Below, in pieces: positions 1 through 5,654 of a stretch of DNA of 5,654 bases. Position numbers and translations under genes: made by a program. The first letter of the stretch is position 1. Each line of letters opens with the position of its first letter. The stretch is from Bacteroidales bacterium (GTDB lineage: Bacteria > Bacteroidota > Bacteroidia > Bacteroidales > UBA932): contig JAFZIX010000176.1 in assembly GCA_017554135.1 (NCBI GenBank), positions 1 through 5,654 of the forward strand. Direction: 5' to 3'. The notes under the pieces were generated by a model, which was not told the DNA's origin, did not search any database, and was given only the letters and a program-made list of their open reading frames with translations.

Positions 1-1130
1 ACTTCCGCATCCTGACTCTCGGGGATCCCCAGGTGGGCAGCAGCGGGCAGGTGAGCCGCTACACACAGACGGCAATGCTGGATGTGAAGCAGTATGTGAC
101 CAACATGGGCGGCATGAGGAGTTACGCCATCACGCTCGGAGACAATGTGAACAATGAATGGGGGCTGCTTCCGGATATCGCCCGCGTGCTGGGCCAGATG
201 GGGCTTCCCGTATTCGGCACCATAGGCAATCACGACCATGAATTCCCCACCGAGAGCGACGCCGCCGCCGGCAAGAAATATGAGGATGTCTTCGGCCCGT
301 CGAATTTCTCTTTCAACAGGGGAGACGTGCATGTGGTGGTATTCGATAACGTGCTCCACGGAGGCTCGTCCAGCGGCGACTACGACCAGGGCTACGAAGA
401 ATGGCAGTACGAGTGGCTGGAGAAGGACCTCAGTTACGTCCCTAAGGACAAGAGCATTTTCATGACGGTGCATATTCCGCTGAAGGACACCAGGATATTG
501 CAGTTGATCAGCCAGTACGCTTCGGCCGTGGTGGTCTGCGGGCACACGCACAAACTGGAGAACACCTACGACAAGACGGTGAACGGCAAGAAGATCACCA
601 TCTGCGCCGCCGGATCGTCCGGGGCCCCGTGGAAAGGCCTGATCCTTTCCGACGGATGCCAGCGCGGATACAAGGTTTATGAATACGACGGAAACACGGT
701 GAAACGCGAACTCTACAAGAGCATACAGTACGACGAACCCTTCCAGATGAGGATGTTCCGCACCACGGATTTCCCGTCCTTTACCACACCCGGAGGCAAT
801 GTCTACGGATTCCCCTACTACGGGGCCAACTGGATTGCCGTGAACGTATTCAACTACCGCCCCGGATGGGTGGTGTCGCTGTGGGAAGACGGTGTCAAGA
901 CCTCATCCTCCCCCTCTGCGGCATCTTCCTTCGATGTCTGGGTGAAGATGTTCCTGTACAACAAATACGACAGGGATAACGACATAGGCATTAACAACCA
1001 CATCCTCTTCTTCCAATTGAAGAATCCTTCCGCATCATCCATCAAGGTGGAGGCAACGGACAGTTACGGAGGCACCTATACCTGCGATACATTCACCACA
1101 TCGGCAGACGTTCCTGATTATAACGATTAA
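1..1130 (+). CDS. Calcineurin-like metallophosphoesterase with C-terminal beta domain (5' end missing)
   Basis: Dinuclear-metal phosphoesterase that hydrolyses a phosphomonoester or phosphodiester; the substrate is not determinable. The frame is open from base 3, the first full codon, to a TAA at 1128-1130 (375 codons visible). All five family motifs are present: GDPQ (21-32), GDN (138-146), GNHD (225-236), the motif IV His in VHIP (471-473) and GHTH (540-551). A GTG at 33 falls directly after GDPQ, so it cannot be the start; the true start lies upstream. The missing part probably includes a signal peptide and the N-terminal beta domain (MetallophosN) usual in Bacteroidota homologues. After about base 720 the protein continues into a MetallophosC-like domain, recognisable by VNVFNYRPGWVVSLWEDG (about 841-894) and a late ATDSYGGTY stretch. 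This architecture is usually exported to the periplasm or cell surface. The stop lies 5 bases before susC, indicating co-transcription. Family assignment is firm; substrate and location are inferred. Confidence 0.93.
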   Translation, partial: FRILTLGDPQVGSSGQVSRYTQTAMLDVKQYVTNMGGMRSYAITLGDNVNNEWGLLPDIARVLGQMGLPVFGTIGNHDHEFPTESDAAAGKKYEDVFGPSNFSFNRGDVHVVVFDNVLHGGSSSGDYDQGYEEWQYEWLEKDLSYVPKDKSIFMTVHIPLKDTRILQLISQYASAVVVCGHTHKLENTYDKTVNGKKITICAAGSSGAPWKGLILSDGCQRGYKVYEYDGNTVKRELYKSIQYDEPFQMRMFRTTDFPSFTTPGGNVYGFPYYGANWIAVNVFNYRPGWVVSLWEDGVKTSSSPSAASSFDVWVKMFLYNKYDRDNDIGINNHILFFQLKNPSASSIKVEATDSYGGTYTCDTFTTSADVPDYND

Positions 1131-1135
1131 TACAT

Positions 1136-4100
1136 ATGCTATTTAAACTCAAACACTTTGCGGTTATGTTGGCAGCCCTGCTTGCCTGCGCCGTGCTTTC
1201 CGCCCAGAACGCCCGCCAGACGATAGTCGTCACGGGCACCGTGGTGGATGAAGTCGGCCCGGTGGGCGGAGCGACCGTCACCGTCAAGGGGCATTCCGAA
1301 CTGGGAGGCAAGGTCACCGGCCCGAACGGCGGATTCACCTTCAACATCAGTCCGGGGATGACCCTGCAGATATCCTGCATCGGATATAAAACCGCGGAAA
1401 AAGCGTTCAACAAGGCGGCAGACTGGTACGTGGTGCTGGAAGACGACGCCATCATGCTGGACGAGGTCATTACCGTCGGCTACGGCGTCCAGAAAAAGGA
1501 GAGCGTCGTGGGCTCCATCTCCCAGGTGGGCTCCGAGGCGCTCATCAATTCCGGTACGACCAACGTCACCAACGCCCTCGCCGGCAAACTGGCGGGCGTG
1601 ATGACCTACCAGAGCAGCGGCCAGCCGGGCAACAACGACGCCACCATCTTCATCCGCGGCCTGAGCAGCTGGAACGGCTCCGGGCCCCTGGTGATGGTGG
1701 ACGGCATCGAGAGGTCCTTCTCCGAACTCGACCCTAACGAGGTGCAGACCATTTCCGTGCTGAAGGATGCCTCCGCCACGGCGGTCTTCGGTGCCAAGGG
1801 CGCCAACGGCGTCATCCTGGTCACCACCAAGACAGGTTCGAAGGGCGCGCCGAAGATGAAACTGAGCGTCGATTACGGCCTGTCGAATCCCGAGACCCTG
1901 CCCGAGTACATCGATGCCGCCTCCATCGCGGAGATGGCGAACGTGGCGCGCAAGAACGAGCAGTCTTTCAGCGCCCTGTTCTCTGATGCGGAGATCGCGG
2001 CCTGGCGGAACGGCACCAATCCCCTCCGCTATCCCTCGAACGACTGGTTCAGGATGCTGCTGAAGGATTTCGCATCGGACCTCAACGCCAACTTCAACAT
2101 CCGCGGCGGCAGCGACAAGGTGAAATACTTCGTGTCGGTGGGCTATACCCACGAAGGCACGGTGGTGAAGCAGGTGAACAACTGGAGCGGCACCAATTTC
2201 AACTATAACAGGATCAACTACCGCTCCAACCTGGATTTCCAACTGACCAAGAGCACTCTGCTCTCCTTCAAGATTGGCGGACACACCGGAGTAGTGCAGA
2301 ACCCCAACAACGCATCGGTGGCGGGCCTGTTCACGCAGATGTACAACGCATCCCCGATGATGTTCCCCGCCTACTTCCCGGCATCCGCCCTGGAGCAGAT
2401 TCCGGACACGGACTATCCGGATGCATCCGGCTCCCGCCTTTCCGACAACAACGGTGCATACACCTCCAACCCCTACACCACCCTCGCTTCGGGAGACTTC
2501 GTGCAGACGACCACCTCGAAACTGAATACGGACCTGATACTCAAGCAGGATCTGGACTTCATCACCAAGGGCCTGTATTTCAAGAGCATGATATCGCTGA
2601 CCAGCGCATTCTCCAAATACTCGCAGCAAGGCACCCAGTCCTATCCTACCTACCGCATAGACTGGGACGCATATGAGATAGGTGCGAACCCCTGGGTATC
2701 CTCGCAGGCCTCCAGTTATGTGTATGTGGAACCGCCCGTATCGATTACGCAGGACGGCACGGCCAGAAGCACTTCCATCGTATTCTACTGGGAGGCATCC
2801 CTGAATTATGCGCGGAAGTTCAACAAGAAGCACAACGTCACCGCGATGGCGCTGTTCAACCAGCGGGAGCAGGATTCCGGCGCCAGTTTCCCTCACAGAG
2901 GCCAGGGCGTAGTGGGCCGCGTTACCTATGACTACAGGGGCAAATACCTGTTCGAAGGCAACCTCGGCGTCACCGGCTCGGAGCAGTTCGCTCCGTCCTA
3001 CCGCTACGGTGTGTTCCCTTCCGCCGCTGTGGGCTACTATATCTCCAAGGAAAAGTTCTGGAAGAAGGCCATGCCATGGTGGAGCACGATGAAACTGCGC
3101 TACTCCGACGGATATGTGGGTAGCGACAACGCCTCCGACAACTGGCTCTACTACTCCAGTTACATCAAGAGCGACGGCAATATCATCGAGATGAAATCCG
3201 CCAACGTGACGGCACGCTGGGAGACCGCCCACAAGAGAGACCTCGGCGTGGAGATGGGCTGGCTCAACGACGCCCTCACCTTCAACGTCGACTTCTACGA
3301 TGAATACCGCTACGACATGCTGGTGACTCCCCAGAGCATCACCCCCTTCGTGGGCATATCCTACAAGGATGTGAACAACGGCCGCATGAAGAAGCACGGT
3401 ATCGACTTCGAAATCAAGTGGAGAAAATCCCTCCCCGGAGGCCTTTATTATGAAGTCGGCGGCATGCTGGGCGTGAACGAGAACAGGATACTCAACTACG
3501 ACGATCCGCCCTACACTCCCGACTACCAGAAGACCGCAGGCAAGGCATACAAGTCCCAGACCAACGGCATGACTTCCATCGACAACGGTTACTACAACAC
3601 CATCGATGAAATCCACGGCTATCCTGCCACGCTGACCAACTGGACCAACCTCTACACCGGAACGTATAAACTGCTGGACTACAACGGCGACGGCAACATC
3701 AATTCCTCCGACCTGCACGCCATCTACGGCAGCGCCTACGCCCCCGTGACATATTCGATGAACTTCGGCCTGAGTTACAAGGGCTTCTCCTTCAATATGC
3801 TCTGGTACGGCAACGCAGGCAAGTACATCGACTTCAACCGCGGCTACGAGAAAGAGTTCATCAAGGCGGACCTGACCATGCACAAGGCCCAACTGGACTA
3901 CTGGACTCCTACCAACAGGAACGCCGGCCACAACAATCTGGCCTTCAACGACGCCTACTACTCCAGTTTCGGCGGCACGGGCACCAACGGCTTCAACATG
4001 GCCCTGCTTGGCCACACCTGGAGAAAGTCCGACTACCTCACCCTCAAGGAAATGTATCTCTCATACACCTTCGACGGGCACACCGTGAACAAGATACTCG

Positions 4101-4249
4101 GCCTCAAGGGCCTGTCGGTCACGGCAACTGCAAACAATCTTTTCACTTTGACCGATCTCATCGAAGGAGACCCTCAAAGGACTTCGCTGGCTGCCAGCTA
4201 CTACCCTCTTATGAGGACGTTCAAACTGGGTGTAAAACTGGATTTCTAA
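1136..4249 (+). CDS. SusC/RagA-family TonB-linked outer-membrane transporter
   Basis: TonB-dependent 22-strand barrel that imports a ligand captured by its SusD partner across the outer membrane. The full length of 1037 residues is normal for the family. The ATG at 1136 gives a signal peptide with K4, K6 and H7, a hydrophobic core to about residue 21 and likely cleavage after A23 (LSA|Q). The internal Met at residue 11 would lose the basic n-region. Residues about 31-105 form a carboxypeptidase-regulatory-like beta domain. The TonB-box region LDEVITVGYG is at 108-117. The plug follows, with FIRG near 172-175, VMVDGIE, and the SusC signature LKDASATAVFGAKGANGV at 209-226. The rest is barrel, ending in KLGVKLDF with the terminal Phe expected for assembly by the BAM complex. 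An EF-hand-like loop (residues 848-859) lies in the C-terminal half. No STN domain is present, which argues against sigma-factor signalling through this protein. The mature protein has one Cys. No Shine-Dalgarno site is seen. Substrate unknown. Confidence 0.97.
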   Translation: MLFKLKHFAVMLAALLACAVLSAQNARQTIVVTGTVVDEVGPVGGATVTVKGHSELGGKVTGPNGGFTFNISPGMTLQISCIGYKTAEKAFNKAADWYVVLEDDAIMLDEVITVGYGVQKKESVVGSISQVGSEALINSGTTNVTNALAGKLAGVMTYQSSGQPGNNDATIFIRGLSSWNGSGPLVMVDGIERSFSELDPNEVQTISVLKDASATAVFGAKGANGVILVTTKTGSKGAPKMKLSVDYGLSNPETLPEYIDAASIAEMANVARKNEQSFSALFSDAEIAAWRNGTNPLRYPSNDWFRMLLKDFASDLNANFNIRGGSDKVKYFVSVGYTHEGTVVKQVNNWSGTNFNYNRINYRSNLDFQLTKSTLLSFKIGGHTGVVQNPNNASVAGLFTQMYNASPMMFPAYFPASALEQIPDTDYPDASGSRLSDNNGAYTSNPYTTLASGDFVQTTTSKLNTDLILKQDLDFITKGLYFKSMISLTSAFSKYSQQGTQSYPTYRIDWDAYEIGANPWVSSQASSYVYVEPPVSITQDGTARSTSIVFYWEASLNYARKFNKKHNVTAMALFNQREQDSGASFPHRGQGVVGRVTYDYRGKYLFEGNLGVTGSEQFAPSYRYGVFPSAAVGYYISKEKFWKKAMPWWSTMKLRYSDGYVGSDNASDNWLYYSSYIKSDGNIIEMKSANVTARWETAHKRDLGVEMGWLNDALTFNVDFYDEYRYDMLVTPQSITPFVGISYKDVNNGRMKKHGIDFEIKWRKSLPGGLYYEVGGMLGVNENRILNYDDPPYTPDYQKTAGKAYKSQTNGMTSIDNGYYNTIDEIHGYPATLTNWTNLYTGTYKLLDYNGDGNINSSDLHAIYGSAYAPVTYSMNFGLSYKGFSFNMLWYGNAGKYIDFNRGYEKEFIKADLTMHKAQLDYWTPTNRNAGHNNLAFNDAYYSSFGGTGTNGFNMALLGHTWRKSDYLTLKEMYLSYTFDGHTVNKILGLKGLSVTATANNLFTLTDLIEGDPQRTSLAASYYPLMRTFKLGVKLDF

Positions 4250-4252
4250 AAT

Positions 4253-4257
4253 GGAAG
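4253..4257 (+). promoter_or_regulatory. Possible Shine-Dalgarno-like site before the SusD-like gene
   Basis: GGAAG lies 5 bases upstream of the ATG at 4263 and just after the SusC stop. It resembles a weak ribosome binding site and, together with the MKR n-region, favours 4263 over the in-frame ATG at 4251, which would add MEAI and sit 1 base after the SusC stop. Bacteroidota often initiate without such a site, so the match may be chance. Confidence 0.3.
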
Positions 4258-4262
4258 CGATT

Positions 4263-5654
4263 ATGAAAAGAATAACAAGGATTCTGATAGCCCTGGTGCT
4301 CGCGATGCCGCTCACGTCCTGCCATTACCTGGACGTGGACTCCGAACTCGGCCTGACCGAAGAGGATGTCTTCAACACCACCAAGAACTTCAAGGCTTAT
4401 TTCAATACCATCTTCTCGGACGGTGCGGAATACACCTTCCGCAATATCCACTGCGGATATCCTCTCTTCATCGACTGGAACCGCTACCGTTTCACCTGGG
4501 CCTGCGTCACCGACGCCGCCGATGCCGGACGCTATATCCGTTCCCAGTATGAGTTGAAGGCCTGCAACATGACCGACGGCGTGCTGGAGAGTTTCTCCTT
4601 CGCTCCGCTGAAGAGCAAATCCAACGGAGACGTGGATCTCAAGACCGGCGCCGACAAGCCCATAGCCTACGCGATGTTCAACATCATCCGCATAGCGAAC
4701 CGTTCGCTGGAGAACCTGGACAAACTTACCAACGCCACCGAGGAAGAGAAACTCGACCTCACCGGCCAGGCTTATTTCGTGCGCGGATATGCGCACTTCG
4801 TGCTCTGCAACTGGTTCGGCGGGATGCCTTATCTGGACCACGCCCTCACCGGTGACGATGAGTGGGATCTCCCCCGCGAAAGCGCCAGGAGTACCTACGA
4901 GAAGGCGGCCGCGGACCTCTACACCGCCTACGAATATCTCAAGCGGGCCGGCAAGATGCGCCGCGACGCCCTCCCGGGCCAGAGCGGACACCTCACCAGT
5001 TCCGAACTCTATCTCCCCAGCGGATGCTGCTGCCTCGCATTCAGGGCCCGCGCCCTGCTGTATGCAGCCAGCCCTCTCGCCAACGAGAGCAACGACGCCA
5101 CCGCCTGGCAGCACGCTGCGGAAGCCTGCGCCGAAGCGCTCCAGGCAGCGGAGGAGTGGCAGTACCAACTCCTGCCGCTGGCCAACTACAAGGATAACTT
5201 CTACGGACAGATGTCCACCAACGAGACTCTGTTCGGATACTACCACAAGGCCAAGATCAACATCAGCAACTGGTCCGCCTTCATGAGTTATCCGCAGTGC
5301 TACTCGTCCACCGCGTCCGGCACCTGCCCGACGCAGAACTTCGTGGACAAGTTCGAGACCAAGGACGGGTATCCCCTCAACACTGCCGAAGACAGGGCCA
5401 AGGCCACTGCCGCCGGCAGTTACATGGAGCAGAACATGTATGCCAACAGGGATCCCCGCCTGGATATCTGCGTGGTGCACGACGGCACCACCACCCCTTA
5501 TGTGAAGGGAGTAATCAACATCTACTACGATCCCGTGAACAAGACCTACCCCACCACCTCGATTTCCGGCGTGAACCAGCAGTTCAACCAGACCAAGGGC
5601 TGGGGCGGCGATGATTCCGCCACCAAGGCCTACACCAACACGGGTTACTACTGC
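4263..5654 (+). CDS. SusD/RagB-family nutrient-binding surface lipoprotein (3' end missing)
   Basis: Surface lipoprotein that forms the lid over the SusC barrel and binds the ligand before import. From ATG 4263, 464 codons are open to the window edge with no stop. The n-region MKRITR, a hydrophobic core and the lipobox LTSC (lipidated Cys20, codon 4320-4322) define a lipoprotein signal peptide; CHYLDVD follows. Family hallmarks are QAYFVRGYAHFVL then WFGGMPYL (about 169-191), the helical TPR-like segment with FRARALLYAASPL (260-272), PTQNFVDKFETKDGYPL (356-372), NRDPRL (395-400) and a final NTGYY, where homologues continue with a conserved basic segment. Many SusD homologues run 500-650 residues, so perhaps 50-150 are missing. 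The gene begins 13 bases after susC, the normal operon order. Oddity: twelve cysteines beyond the lipobox, including three in a row (255-257), against one in mature SusC. An alternative start at 4251 would add four residues. Ligand unknown. Confidence 0.95.
   Translation, partial: MKRITRILIALVLAMPLTSCHYLDVDSELGLTEEDVFNTTKNFKAYFNTIFSDGAEYTFRNIHCGYPLFIDWNRYRFTWACVTDAADAGRYIRSQYELKACNMTDGVLESFSFAPLKSKSNGDVDLKTGADKPIAYAMFNIIRIANRSLENLDKLTNATEEEKLDLTGQAYFVRGYAHFVLCNWFGGMPYLDHALTGDDEWDLPRESARSTYEKAAADLYTAYEYLKRAGKMRRDALPGQSGHLTSSELYLPSGCCCLAFRARALLYAASPLANESNDATAWQHAAEACAEALQAAEEWQYQLLPLANYKDNFYGQMSTNETLFGYYHKAKINISNWSAFMSYPQCYSSTASGTCPTQNFVDKFETKDGYPLNTAEDRAKATAAGSYMEQNMYANRDPRLDICVVHDGTTTPYVKGVINIYYDPVNKTYPTTSISGVNQQFNQTKGWGGDDSATKAYTNTGYYC

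Noticed and set aside
33..35. GTG as the start of the metallophosphoesterase
   Set aside because: It lies immediately after the metal-binding GDPQ motif (21-32), which is in frame and open to the window edge; starting here would remove an essential metal ligand.
1111..1170. AT-rich pocket around the SusC start, considered as an internal promoter
   Set aside because: I found no convincing Bacteroidota promoter (TTTG with a properly spaced TAnnTTTG). Low GC around a start codon is expected for an unstructured initiation region in a genome that seldom uses Shine-Dalgarno sites.
1139..4015. Very long open frame on the minus strand opposite SusC (958 codons)
   Set aside because: Its codons are in exact register with the SusC codons, so a stop there needs a sense TTA, CTA or TCA. 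SusC uses none of these between 1142 and 4060 (973 codons), which is explained by the strong bias to C/G-ending Leu and Ser codons. The translation is low-complexity, rich in Val, Gly and His, with no recognisable domain.
4221..5480. Long open frame on the minus strand opposite SusD (419 codons)
   Set aside because: Same cause: it is in register with the SusD codons, which avoid TTA, CTA and TCA. The product has a Gly/Val-rich composition and no family resemblance, while the sense strand has clear SusD motifs.
4789..5614. Plus-strand open frames inside the SusD-like gene (4789-5286, 4862-5197, 5297-5614), and similarly 238-465 and 4366-4557
   Set aside because: They are out of frame with well-supported genes and have Pro/Arg/Ser/Thr-rich translations typical of shifted GC-rich coding DNA.

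Overview
The window is a fragment of a Bacteroidota (Bacteroidetes) genome. The main evidence is an adjacent SusC-like TonB-dependent transporter and SusD-like surface lipoprotein, a pairing essentially confined to this phylum. The first two genes also lack a visible Shine-Dalgarno site, which is typical there. The DNA is fairly GC-rich by eye, roughly in the high fifties percent, and C or G strongly dominates third codon positions. That fits a high-GC member of the Bacteroidales (Alistipes-like or an uncultured gut lineage) better than a typical low-GC Bacteroides, but the genus cannot be fixed from this sequence.

Layout, all on the + strand. (1) Bases 1-1130 hold the 3' part of a calcineurin-like metallophosphoesterase gene. 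Its start lies upstream of the window, but all five metal-site motifs and the family's C-terminal beta domain are present. (2) Bases 1136-4249 hold a complete 1037-residue SusC/RagA-type outer-membrane transporter. (3) Bases 4263 to the window end hold a SusD/RagB-type lipoprotein that is cut off at its C-terminus after 464 codons.

The genes are packed tightly, with 5 bases between the first and second and 13 bases (or 1, with an alternative start) between the second and third. No terminator or promoter is visible between them, so they very probably form one operon. SusD would capture a ligand at the cell surface, SusC would import it through the outer membrane using TonB energy, and the phosphoesterase would act on a phosphate ester or phosphodiester. 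The simplest reading is an uptake locus for a phosphorylated nutrient, but the actual substrate cannot be read from the sequence. SusC has no N-terminal STN signalling domain, so regulation through an ECF-sigma/anti-sigma relay starting at this transporter is unlikely.

The window contains no RNA gene, mobile element, CRISPR array or noncoding stretch longer than 13 bases. I see no clear sign of a wholly new system. The points most worth a second look are the phosphoesterase placed in front of the SusCD pair and an unusually cysteine-rich SusD that includes a Cys-Cys-Cys run.
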